DNA from: Cylindrobasidium torrendii FP15055 ss-10
Taxonomy: Eukaryota > Basidiomycota > Agaricomycetes > Agaricales > Physalacriaceae
NCBI GenBank assembly: GCA_000934385.1
Contig: KN880464.1
Coordinates: 96,822 to 160,821 of the forward strand
Length of the DNA: 64,000 nt
Direction: 5' to 3'
Below are positions 44,301-55,300 of this stretch, piece after piece; position 1 is the stretch's first letter, and every line of letters begins with the position of its first letter. The position numbers were made by a program, and so were the translations under genes. Below the pieces are notes generated by a model. The model searched no databases. It was not told the DNA's origin and worked only from the letters and a program-made list of their open reading frames with translations.

Positions 44301-44785
44301 TGTACTTTATATACCCAAATCATTGACGTTGCTGTGGATTTGCTCCTTGAATGGTCCCCAGTTACTCAAGGTCAACATCCCTCGCAGGGCGCAAGAGCAC
44401 TTCATTTCCTTCGCTTCATTTCCTTCGCTAGGTGTTCTTTTCGTCCGTCGAAGTTCGCCAACTTCGATTCCCACGCCACATAGACCACAGTCTCGTCGGT
44501 CCGCACGTGACTGAAAGTCCAGTACAATCTGGGTGGCGCAGCTATTCATCGAGAGCCTGCAGCTGACCCTCGTCGAACCTCATAGACCGCGTCACTAGAG
44601 CCACCATCCAGACGGCTGGCCATGTACACATGATGTCCCATCCCTCTTCCAAACGGCATCGGCGGCTGTGGTTTGAGACCTGTATATAAAGACGGGTCTG
44701 TGCTGGGCAAGACCTTCACTGAACCACCACCCGACACACATTCATCTACTGGAGCATACTTGACTATTCGATTACTGAGCACATT
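44301..44785. promoter_or_regulatory. Intergenic with TATA box before small membrane protein
   Basis: 485 bp. TATATAAAG at 44683-44691 lies 95 bp upstream of the ATG at 44786. No other feature recognised. Confidence 0.45.
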
Positions 44786-45173
44786 ATGTTCACCACTATT
44801 GCTCGTCGCGTCGCCATGACCGGCTTTAATACCCCCAAGATGATGGGTCCCGACAGCAACGTCGTACGTGCCCTCACCGACAACTCACGCTGCGTCGATT
44901 AATCTGATGCAGGTATTCGGCGTCGTAACCCTCATGGGCCTAACAGGCTACTCATACTTCCTCGGCTGGCGGGGAATCGAGCGCCATCACAGGGCTGCTG
45001 TCCCACAAACCTATGGTGCGTATCTGTCTCTTACTCCCACCTTCTCCCTCCCATGAATTCCCCGTCGTACAATGCGAACGCTGATACATCCAGCTGCTCT
45101 CAGCCGCACCGACCTACGTAATTCCGAAATGATCTGGAAAGACGCGCTCGAGGAGGCCGCAAGCATGGAATGA
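44786..45173 (+). CDS. Small single-helix protein, possibly mitochondrial (86 aa)
   Basis: Exons 44786-44863, 44913-45015 and 45094-45173; 86 residues. The N-terminus is basic and amphipathic (MFTTIARRVAMTGFNTPK), which resembles a mitochondrial targeting segment. One membrane helix follows (VFGVVTLMGLTGYSYFLGW). The tail is charged and helical (RTDLRNSEMIWKDALEEAAS). I do not recognise the family. A TATA box, clean splice sites and a good ATG make expression likely. It could be a respiratory-chain accessory or assembly factor, but that is only an inference from size and layout. The second intron is 78 nt, longer than usual here. Confidence 0.65.
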
Positions 45174-45367
45174 AAGGATAATCCACTGAACGTGAACAAC
45201 GAATTGGGAGCGCTCAAGCCTCAAGCGCATGGGAAACTTGTATTTGTATAACAGAAGTGTAGTATCAGCCAACAAGCAAGATTGAATAATGTACCACGAT
45301 TTCCATACCACCGCATGCTCGAAGCTCTGGGATGTTGCACGATGGAAAGCGCCTGTATCGTCCGCGC

Positions 45368-48306
45368 TTAGATCTCCATTGTATCTGCCGCCGCCCGCTT
45401 GGTGGCCGACTGGTCAAGCAAGTACCGCAGCGTCGAGGAATTATTATCGCATCTGCGAAGGGGTCATGAGCTCAGCACCAAATAGAAAGACAAACCATAC
45501 GCACAATCCCGTTATAGTCTTTTCACACTCGCCCAACTGCTTCTGCAACGCCCTGAATACACTAGCATATTCTGCTGCCCTGTCCCTCAAGTACCGCCCA
45601 TGCGCTATCATCAACGCCTGCGCCCATAGCAGGTCGAATTCCAGATGGGGGCTTTTCTCTAGGTGCTCGGCGACATACCGCAGGAGGGCGGGAACGTACA
45701 TAACCGGCACCTGCCTGCACAACAACCTGATATCTCCCCGCGGAATTTTCTCGTATACACGTTGGATGAGGGGTTTTTCGGTGAGGCGCAGAGCCATGAT
45801 TAACGCCTTGAGGTATTCTCCAGAAGCGAGGACATCGAGAGTCGTTTGGGGCGTAAGGTCAATGGACAAATCGAAGGGGTCGAATAGGACTGTGTCGTCC
45901 AAGGAATAGATGAGAAGACCCTCCGTCGATGCAGCCGCCCATGTCCTTCCCGTCGGCGCAAACCGCACACATTTCGTCCTTGCCTCCCGCTTATACCGCC
46001 GTTTGGACATGTCACCGTTTTTCGCGCCAGGCAGGCTTGTGTCCAACCGGTCAGCCAGGTCGCTTTCATACCCGCGGTCGTCGATGAGGTCCACGTTGAT
46101 GCCCGCAGAGTTGACGCGCCGGCTGTCCAAGAACTCTTCTGTCCCGTCCAGCGAAAGGTTCTCGGATATTTGGTACTTCTTGACCATAACACCCTCGCCC
46201 TCCCGAACATCGTAAAGGACAACGTACTTGCTGTTTCCACCCGCCAGAATGCATCGGCCGTCTTCGGTATACGCCAGGCTGTTGAAAGACTTGCCTGACG
46301 AGTTGTTTGCTGCAGATACCCTGTCGTCTGCTTTGCGTCCTCCGGATATATCTTTCCTGCCATCGATGACGCCCGTTTGCTTCCCTTCAGCGACATTGAA
46401 AAGGGTGATCTGGCCGTCCAATGTAGATACGGCAGCCTCCTTGCCGTCCGGGCGGAATGCGACTGCGAGGACATCACCAGACACAGTCCATGGCTCGACA
46501 GCGCGCGACCGACCAAAGATATTCCACAGTCGTACTGTACGATCCCAGGAGCCGCTGAGGAGCTGGTTCTCTCCCGCAGGCGAGAATGATAGGGAGCTGA
46601 CTGGTCCTTCATGTCCAGTCAGGATATCCAAAAGCTTTCCCGTCTGAACCGACCACAGGAAGACTTCAAAAGAGTCTGTCGAACCCGCGGCGACAACTTC
46701 GCCTGATGGGTCCACAGCCAGAGATGAGAATTGTACAGGCGATGGTGAAGTGAAGGTGCGGAAATTGCGGTATCGAATGAGGTCGTAGGCGCGGACTGTG
46801 CCATCCAATGAAGCAGTGAAAAGGACGCTTCCGTGTTTGGCGAAGGAAACAGAGGATACTGGTGCAGTGTGCTCCGCAAATGTGACGAAGCAGAATCCGG
46901 AATGGGTGGACCAGACCTTGACTTTGCCATCGTCACCACCAGTCGCAATCGTCAGGCCGTCAGGCGCATAGCTAATCGCATTCATGTCGAAATAGTGACC
47001 CTGTTGCTTGAGGACATAAGACTCTGACTGCCACTCCCACACCAAGAGCTGGCCAAGCTTTTTAGCGCCAAAGGCGAGCCATTCACCAGAGGCGTTGATG
47101 GCGACGGAGGATATCTTCTCTTGTGATATGCTGAGGGTGTGGATGTTCGAGAATCCGGGCATCTCCCAAAGGCCAAATACACCGGACGAGAAGCCCACGA
47201 TGAGGAGGTTGGTGCGGGAATGGAAGGTAGCGCAAACGACTTTTGTGCCGGACTGGTTGAAGTAATGACGTTCAGAGACACCCCAGCGGGTGGTGATGAT
47301 GGAGTTGGAAGCACCCTCGCTGGACGTCGATGCGATAGGTTCGTCGTCGCTCTCCTCCGCCTCCCGCGCGCGCCAGGTGAAGACAACGCCATCACGGCTG
47401 ACAGTGTAGATCTAAACAAGGTCAGGAAGGTGCGCTCGTTTTCAGAGAAGCACTGACCGTGCTGGAGTCGGTAGAAAAGTAGGCGCCAATAACTGCGTCC
47501 TTGTGGCCTCCAAATGTTCTGTGCCGGAAGCCTTCCACCGGGTTAAGAGTCCATAGGCGAGCGGTCATGTCTCGAGAGGTTGTAATGAAGCATCTAGTCA
47601 TGGTAAGCGCGGAGCCTTGTGAGATGCAGGATACGCACTTGGAGTCGGACGACCATTTGATGCTCAGAACATCGTCGTGGTGGCCAGTGTATTCACGGTG
47701 TAGGTCAAATGCCGCAAACTCGCGCGCAAGGTGGTTCGGGGTCTTCCAGACTTTGACGTGCGCGCCATGGGTGATGGCGATGAATCTGATTGAGTTCATG
47801 AGAAGTGGAACTTTGGATGGGTGGATTGTCAACGCACTTTCCGTCGGGCGAGAATTGGGCGTCCTTGACGGGTTTTTTGAAGTTCATGTGGTGGAGGACT
47901 ACGCCTCGCTTGAAGTTTACAAGGAGAGCACGTCCGCCTGGTTCGTAAGGACGCGTTTCGATGGTAAAGAGAAGGACGCACTATCATCAATAGACAGAAG
48001 GATCTTCGAGTCTGGGCTCAGCGCAATGCAGGTTATGTTTCTTCTGTTCTCGAAGGGAAGGGTGAAGGACTTGTTGCTGCCGATAGATTCAGTATTACTC
48101 GAGCGAAAATGCTCGACAAACGCACTTGACAAGGTCAAAGACCGACACCCGATTTCCAACAGGACTGAGCAATGAATTTCCATCTGCCGTGTAAACGATG
48201 TTTCCCTGCTGGTAGACCGTGCCACATAGATTGGAGAACTGATTTGTGTATAAGCCAAACCGTCACTGAGAAACGGAGAGCACTGAACCTTGTAATTCGC
48301 CTTCAT
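45368..48306 (-). CDS. PWP2: Periodic tryptophan protein 2, WD40 component of the small-subunit processome
   Basis: Eight exons: 48306-48289, 48238-48126, 48076-47982, 47937-47838, 47785-47639, 47593-47458, 47411-45505, 45452-45368; 866 residues. The start MKANYKFSNLCGTVYQQGNI and the block FTLPFENRRNITCIALSPDS match PWP2 orthologs. WD repeats run through most of the protein (for example SRDMTARLWTLNP, TGGDDGKVKVWS, SASLDGTVRAYD-like, LLSGSWDRTVRLWN). The C-terminal helical region (LLDQSATKRAAAD at the end) is the Utp12-type domain. PWP2 belongs to the UTP-B subcomplex that binds U3 snoRNA in the nucleolus and is needed for 18S rRNA maturation. The last 85-nt exon restores the expected C-terminus. 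It is divergent from OST4, 172 bp away. Confidence 0.94.
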
Positions 48307-48478
48307 GGCTGCATGAAAGTACTTTTTGCACAGCCACTGGATTTTCGATCAGCTCCGGCGATCGGGCCGCGCGCATTCCACGCGACACGTTGTAACTGCC
48401 ATTTCCCCACCATTCACCCTCGTACGCGCCCGTCTGAAGCTCTGCATATCCATCTCATATCTTATTCGAAGCTTCAAA
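48307..48478. promoter_or_regulatory. Bidirectional promoter between PWP2 and OST4
   Basis: 172 bp between divergent start codons of two housekeeping genes. A shared promoter is likely. No TATA box seen. Confidence 0.5.
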
Positions 48479-48601
48479 ATGATTAGCCATAACACACTAT
48501 TGACGCTCGCAAACTCCCTGGGCGTACTTGCCATGGCTACAGTTATTGGGTATCACTTTATTGCGGTGAATGCGAAGTATGTGAAGGACACGCCAAAGTA
48601 G
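48479..48601 (+). CDS. OST4: Oligosaccharyltransferase subunit 4 (OST4)
   Basis: A single exon of 40 residues. The first residues MISHNTLLTLANSLG and a helix LGVLAMATVIGYHFIAVNAK match the OST4 family, in which yeast has MIS...LNSLA...FG and a YH at the helix end. OST4 is a tiny single-pass ER membrane subunit of the oligosaccharyltransferase that N-glycosylates nascent proteins. The short polar C-terminus (KYVKDTPK) is normal. It is far below usual ORF cut-offs, so gene finders often miss it. A donor-like GTGCGT and a TACAG downstream (48613-48661) may mark a 3'-UTR intron. Confidence 0.85.
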   Translation: MISHNTLLTLANSLGVLAMATVIGYHFIAVNAKYVKDTPK

Positions 48602-50601
48602 AAGGGACATGGTGCGTGCTCATCCTCGCATGGGAATCGTCTACTAACAAAATTATTACAGTCGTCTGCACTGTATTTCGTATGGATGGATTTCGTTGTT
48701 GCTACACGCATACCCACTTCAATGCATTCCTCTGCTCCCCTGGCATCGCCGTCTTGCGCTCTACATACCGCCCCATCCTCAAAGCTCATCTCGTAAACCT
48801 GGGCATTGCTTGATGAGAGTCCTCCGTGTACATTCGTTCAGCCCTTTCGCGCTGGCATAGGAATCTCCAGCCGGACTGTAAACGGAATCCAATCATACAG
48901 ATGAACATGCATCAGCAGCCCCCGTACCCATCAGCTTACCCATCATCATGATTAGCCTCACGGTCCCGTACAAAACGGAAACACGGCTTCATGGCCAGTC
49001 TACAATGCGCACGGCCAAGCCATCCGCTTCCCTTCTTTGTCTGCATTTCTCCGTTGACAATGATAGAACAATCATATCCTATCTCTGAAGCAAGCCTAGA
49101 CCATAGCCTGCGCAGAAGTTAGGGCACCGCTGTATTAGCAGAAACGGCTGGTTCAAGACTACGCGCATGAGTCCCTGCTAGTTCCCGTTTTGAAATGGAT
49201 GGCGAAATGCGCCCAATGGAGGAGAATATCAGGATGCCAATGTGGGAAATGTCGAAAAACTTGACGAAGTTCGTCACGGTATTGGCCTCGCGCGCAAATG
49301 AGCAGCACTGACAAAAGTCACAGACCATCTTGAGCGCCCGACGTTCAGCTTTGGCTTGAATAGTATTCACCATGGCACCAAGGCAAGGCTGAACATATGT
49401 GGTAATGGTTGCCTTTTGTCTTTGCACAGCGACAGCTCTACGCAGATGGGCCGCCTTGTATTGTTACCTCGACCACATAAATCGAAGCATTGGGAATGGC
49501 CCACAATCCTAAACTGCCACCCTCTCTCGGAAATAGCTCATCCCTTTGTGGACCAATCTATCTGGTCAGTCCAAAGTTGCCAGAGCTCTTCAGCGCAACA
49601 CAACACTGACTCCGGCACCCCAGCCATAATGAGCTCACCCTCTACTCGAGAATCGCGCAAACCGCAGCTTCAGGTGGACTTGTCTTTCATGTCCGGTCTG
49701 CCTGAGTCTGCTGGGTACGCGATGCCGCCTAATACACCAACTGACTGCGTATCGCCTCCACTTTCCAAGGCTTTCTGCGTAATTCCGCTCATCTATGTAT
49801 CACCGCACAATACGGAAGACACTGCGGGATTCAACGCCAAGCAGGCAAGGGCATAGGAATGGAGAATGGGCAACACCAGGAGGAGACGCGATTGAACCTT
49901 GAGATCTTGAGAATTGAAGTAGAGTGATGTGCTCGACTTGAACCCTTCACTGTAGATAACAATGGTGAAGACGTCTGACGCTGTTGATACACTAATGAAT
50001 GTTGTCACCGCTGTGCTGGGGATGACGAGCGGGCATGGTGTAAATTGGCATGTCCTTGAAAAGAACTTTGCCGACCCCATTACAGACAGCGTGCAGAGGC
50101 TTCCAATCTGGCTGCCAGGCTAAATGACCGGCCGTGCATTGCTGCAGAACAAAGGAATAACATGTAAGCAGCGAGTGGACTCTTGAAAATCTCAGAGTAT
50201 TGAACAACATTGAGCGATTCAAGTCTATGTAAGTACTTATGTAGATGATGGCGATGTCCAGGAAGCAAAAAGCTTAAAATTCGGCCCGATGTATCCGCGT
50301 ATTCACTCCGGTGGTCGTTGCGCGATTTGCTGCTTGCTGTTGGCTTCCATGGCGCCCATACGCGTTTGTTGTCTTCGCCGACGATGTTCCCAGCAAGTTC
50401 CCAGCTATCCAGTATCCATTCTCTCCTCCATCGCAGTCCAATCTTCAAACCTGTGTAGTGGTGCATGAGGTCATTTGAAACGCATCAAAATAAGCATGCT
50501 GGGCTTGGCATCTTTTCCCATGTGTATCATATCCGCGGAACGCGTTGTTAACCGCCTCATACACCCTCTTTCTTCTTCTCTCCCACCATCTCTCCCTTGT
50601 T
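48602..50601. other. 2-kb region without a resolvable gene
   Basis: OST4 3' flank, then unassigned sequence. The minus strand holds an ORF at 49793-50080 and an ATG at 49792 starting MSGITQKALESGG, similar to a plus-strand start at 52770. Other ORFs show no motif. A decayed or heavily intron-split minus-strand gene is possible between about 49.1 and 50.4 kb. Confidence 0.4.
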
Positions 50602-52344
50602 ATGCTTTTCCCTCTCTGTCTGCTGCCGCTACTGCCGCTGGCGGTGGTCGGCCAGTCGGTATCCTACAAGGAGAACTCGGGCATCTGCGAGACGACCCCC
50701 GGAGTCAATCAATATTCTGGCTACATCAATCCCGAGAAGAAATCAAACGACACCTTTTTCTTTTGGTTTTTCGAGGCAAGGAGTGAGCCCGACGACAAGC
50801 CTTTGACGCTATGGCTGAACGGCGGCCCCGGATGCTCCTCAATGATTGGTCTCTTCACAGGTGGAGTCTTTGCGCAGCGGTGGAGGCGGCGGTTGCTCAT
50901 GGTGTTGCAGAGAACGGGCCTTGTCTTGTCAACAACGATTCCAGCTCAACACGGTTCAACGAGTACAGCTGGAACAACTACACAAACAGTGCGTGGTCCC
51001 GTCTCCGCCGAGAGGCGTACCATTGATCGTTTCAGTGCTCTACATCGACCAACCGTTCGGCGCTGGATTCTCGGAGGGTCGCAATATCGATACCCTAGAC
51101 GACGCTGCCAAGTACCTCTGGCAAGGACTGCAAACCTGGTTCGACGACAAAGCCTTCAAGAAATACGCCAGCCGAGAGTGCGTTGTCCCCCCCACTCCAG
51201 TCGCTCCACCCCGTCTGACAGCCCCTCTCCCCCCTCTCGCAGTTTCATTTTCGCGACAGAGTCCTATGGCGCACACTTCGGCCCCGTGTTCATCCAGTAT
51301 TTCCAAAGCCAGAACGACAAAGTGGACAGTGGCGATGTGGACGGGCACAAGATCAACGTGAAGAAACTGCTTATCAGCAATGGCAAGCATGATCCAATGA
51401 TTCAGACGAACTCGTCTATTGCGTTCGCTATGGATCCGCCTGGTTATGATCCTATTATCACCAACAACACACTCATCAAGGAGGTTCAGTCCGCGTTCGA
51501 GAAAGACTGCAAGCCCGCGCTGGACAAGTGCAATGATGATGGGAGTGACAATGATTGCAACGATGCAGTCAAGGTTTGCACGCGTACGATTCAAGTCCCT
51601 ATGTACGGCAACCGCGACCCCAACGACTTGCGGGTGTCGGACGATGGCGATGAAAGCGAGGAGACTGATGACGATGACTACTCGGACGCGGCTGGCGCAA
51701 CATACTACCTCAAGTTCGTGCGTGGTAACAAGAGCAAGATCGGCGCAAGGGGTGCAACCTTCGACCAATGTGATTCCGGACTGAAGGCGCGTTTCTCTGG
51801 TGCTGGAGAAACAGGGCGGTCTGCTATGAACCAGCTTGCGCAAATCGTCGAGGCGGGGAAGATTGAGGTTTTGATTTGGGTCGGTGATGCTGATATCAAG
51901 TACGTTTTTGCGTTTGAACATGCTGTGTTGTTGATGCTGACCGCTGACCTTTGTCGCAGAGCAAACTGGGTCGGCGTGCACGAAGTCATTGCGCAAATGC
52001 CATGGTCAGGCAACAAGACGTTTGCCGACACCAAGATGTCGACGCTGTCCTTGGATGGGAGCGATGTCGGGGAGTACAAGGTCGTCGATGGCACGCCTGG
52101 CATCACCTTCGTTCGCATATTCAAGGCTGGCCATACCATGCCCGCATACCAGCCAAAGACCGCCGCAACCGTCTTCGGTCGCTTCATCAACGGGGACGCC
52201 ATTGGCGGCAGCACCAACAGCTCCGACGTCGGTGACTCCCAACCAGGAAACAACCCAGACGAGGACGACGGCGCCCTTTCTACTACATCCCTCACTTCTC
52301 TTTCCGTGCTCATATTTATGTCTACAGTCTTCACGTTGCTGTGA
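50602..52344 (+). CDS. Serine carboxypeptidase, peptidase family S10, probable GPI-anchored
   Basis: Five exons: 50602-50860, 50911-50988, 51036-51177, 51243-51899, 51960-52344; 506 residues. A signal peptide (MLFPLCLLPLLPLAVVG) ends before QSVSYKE. Family blocks: LTLWLNGGPGCSSMIGLF, ENGPCLVN, YIDQPFGAGFSEG. The catalytic triad is S167 in FATESYGAHFG (TESYG instead of the usual GESYA/G), D377 in GDADIKANWVG, and H437 in AGHTMPAYQP. An insertion rich in Asp/Glu (DDGDESEETDDDDY) precedes the second half. The C-terminal tail is Ser/Thr-rich and ends in a hydrophobic stretch (SLSVLIFMSTVFTLL), as in GPI-anchored fungal carboxypeptidases. The Gly-to-Thr change before the nucleophile motif is worth noting. 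It releases C-terminal amino acids at the cell surface. Confidence 0.92.
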   Translation: MLFPLCLLPLLPLAVVGQSVSYKENSGICETTPGVNQYSGYINPEKKSNDTFFFWFFEARSEPDDKPLTLWLNGGPGCSSMIGLFTGGVFAQRWRRRLLMVLQRTGLVLSTTIPAQHGSTSTAGTTTQTVRGPVSAERRTIDRFSALHRPTVRRWILGGSQYRYPRRRCQVPLARTANLVRRQSLQEIRQPRVRCPPHSSRSTPSDSPSPPSRSFIFATESYGAHFGPVFIQYFQSQNDKVDSGDVDGHKINVKKLLISNGKHDPMIQTNSSIAFAMDPPGYDPIITNNTLIKEVQSAFEKDCKPALDKCNDDGSDNDCNDAVKVCTRTIQVPMYGNRDPNDLRVSDDGDESEETDDDDYSDAAGATYYLKFVRGNKSKIGARGATFDQCDSGLKARFSGAGETGRSAMNQLAQIVEAGKIEVLIWVGDADIKYVFAFEHAVLLMLTADLCRRANWVGVHEVIAQMPWSGNKTFADTKMSTLSLDGSDVGEYKVVDGTPGITFVRIFKAGHTMPAYQPKTAATVFGRFINGDAIGGSTNSSDVGDSQPGNNPDEDDGALSTTSLTSLSVLIFMSTVFTLL

Positions 52345-55300
52345 ACACACTCATTTCGGTATAGACTCACTGGACCTGACATTATATATATCCCTAGAAA
52401 TATCGTAGTATACTGTTGTGTTGACATATTTATACACCACAGAGCCTTCACATTCATCATCCACATGGACCTAATACGATGCAAGACATTCTGAGCCAAG
52501 CTTGAGCGTATTTACATAAGCAGATGAACGACGGTACTGGAAGCCTCTGCACCCCCGTCTGTGCATGCTCGGAGTCCCGGGGAAAGCTCGACACGGCGAC
52601 ATGCCAATCGCGACGCGCCGCGGCTTTCGACATCCCGAGTATGGGTCGGCTTTCGTTCAGAATATCCGTGCGGTCACTCAAAATTCACTGGCTCAAATAC
52701 TCATTGAGATTGATTGCTACAACGTTCCCTACGTTTCCCTATTCTCCATCCTGTTGCTTTGTAACGTACATGAGTGGAATCACGCAGACTGTCTTAGGAA
52801 GTGGAGATGCATATAAATTATACAGTAATGTATAGTCGACTGGTGCTGGGCGGCTCATTGGTAAATACAAGTAAGTTACATACCTGACTGTCAGTATATC
52901 CAGCCTTATTCCGGGGGTGCTTTCCAGACAAAAGATGAGCGAGGTGGATGGTGGTAGTCTGTGCAAATGACCACAGAACCTTCATATCCGTCATCCGCAT
53001 GGACTCGATGCTCTGGAAGACCGTTTCCGAACCCAACGGCGAGGGTGCAGACCGCATGAAGCAAACGTACGACCACAAAACAACTTCACAGAGTGGACCA
53101 CTGCCAAGCTACGAGTCGGGCTCAGCCAAATTCCACAATGCCTCCCCATGATATGATCACGCGGTACTAAGCTTCATAAAATACTGAAGCATAACTCAAT
53201 ACCTCGAGCAACAGATCGAACACCCTCGATTTGCTGCGGGGTGTCTAGACGCCAGATTAACTTCCCAGCTGTGTAAGCTGTGCCACGGCTAGTTATGGGC
53301 GCATGTGGACATTGAAGTTGGCCCGGTTCGAGTACGCGACATGCCAGTGCGGGCGGCGGCGGCGGTCGTGTCCCTTCTTCGGTCCGCAGCGAATCTCTAA
53401 ACCTACATACCTAACCGTCTCTCTCTTCTTCTTGACAAGTTCATTTCGCGCGCTCCGGCGAGAGTACAATAACCTACATTGCGGGCAACATAAGTCCGCT
53501 TACTACCACATACTCGTGGAAAATAGCCTCCTGCATTGCTATCGGAAAGTCGTCTTCTAAATCCGAATTCGCTTTGTTCATTGTTCCGCTTTTGGAACTG
53601 TGCTATAGTCGGTGGCTTCGGCTTACGTGTACCATCCACCCGAGCTTCGTGAATCGTGCTACGAATCACGATCACGCTGCCATAATCGCACGCGATGACA
53701 ATGAGGACGGCACATCATCACGTGCAGTGTTACTGTCACATCATTCAGCCTTCGACAGTCAAGGCGCCTCCTTACAGCAGTACTGCAAGTATGCTTCCGG
53801 CGCGCGCGCACTCTTCAGTGTCTGGTGCGTTCTGCTGAGTTCGAAATGCATGTATTATAGCTTCCCGTCGCTCTGGCGCTGTAACTGGTACCTCGACCTA
53901 ATAGGAAGGGTCAAAGAATGCGTCCCTGCAGTCGGGATACGAAATGGACTGTATACATCGGACTCAAGCCGTATGCAGTGGACCTCAGCTTGGCGCTCAT
54001 CATGAACCAGCGCTTAAGCTCAAGTTCAAGTAGGGTCAAATCTCGGGAGCTACTAGTAGCATCACTTGGACCACCGCATAATGATGGTCTAGACAATGGA
54101 AAGACAACGATTAGCCTACTGTGAGGATCGAACTCTCAGTCATCGACTCCTCGTTGAAACGGTCGCACTGTCCTTGTTCTGTCTGTCATATAATTTGATG
54201 CGCCGTCCCCCACCGGTGGCGTACGGACGCATTTTTCTGAGTTCTATGCACATAAACAAATCGTACTCACCTCAACAAATCAGTTTCTGTCTGTATGCAT
54301 CGACCAGCTCACCGATCTACCTCCCAAAGCACGCCAACTCTCCGCATTCCCATTTATTCCATTTAACCCAAAATATCGGGCCGCCGGTCCGCACCACCGT
54401 TAATCGATTGAAAGAGATTTGAGTTATGATTGATCTTGTGAGCGCAATAATCAATGGAGGACAATGGAGCTCACGGGGAGAAGTACTTCCGAAAGAGGAA
54501 GTGTTAGAACAGTTAGATCGAAATACGCGCTAACGAAATTCGCCACTGCCATCATCAATAGCCAGCGACGTGCGAGTGCGGCTTCCTTTTCTCAAGGGAC
54601 GCGACATGACGCGAGGTTATTACTACGTCCGGTTAACACACGTTGTCGGCGAGCCCCCATCCCATCATCACGTATTCTCGTTTCTTGGTTGATATTGTGT
54701 CACTGTGTTTTGGGGCATGATGATGGTCAACCGCGTTCAGATACGCTGCGACTGGGCTGTGACTGGGCTGTGAGATGTCGAAGCTGAGGTATAGAGTATC
54801 TGCTTGGTCGGTGATGAGTCACAACCCTGATTTCGCAGCCTGGCTGCTGCGTGCAGTGGGAAGTCGGTCTCAAGCGCGATTGAGTGTACCTCGACTGCAT
54901 GAATGTGATTATTACTGTGCACCGTGGCAGTCGAAACCGTCTTCTCTCATGCGTTCTAGCCAGACGATACGACCTAGAAAGCTATAGTTGCAAGCTCAGT
55001 GTGAACGTTAAGGACGCTGTAGGCTGTAGTAGTAGTATTTGTGAGATGATGCTACAATGGCGAGCTGGATAACAGGATAAGGAGGCGTGCCGTTGCAGAA
55101 CACCGAGGAAAGATGTAGAAGTAAATGTCGCAAAGCTATAGAGTTCAGTATACAAACCAAGTAATCTCCTAGGACATCAATGCATCACTACGGTGCTGGC
55201 TCTGATAAGGCTATGTCCAGGGTGCTGTCCCCATTTTCTCACTAGCACTACTTATCATGAGCGTCCGCGTACTGAATGGGAGTCGGAGAAAGGAGAATTC

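Noticed and set aside
49356..49856. 166-codon plus-strand ORF with MSSPSTRESRKPQ inside
   Set aside because: No domain, weak ATG context, and the conserved part is better explained by the minus-strand MSGITQ frame.
51040..51996. 318-codon minus-strand ORF
   Set aside because: Shadow of the S10 carboxypeptidase exons.
54105..54165. tRNA-like T arm and anticodon arm on the minus strand
   Set aside because: The T stem has a mismatch and no acceptor-stem partner can be found; probably chance or a tRNA relic.
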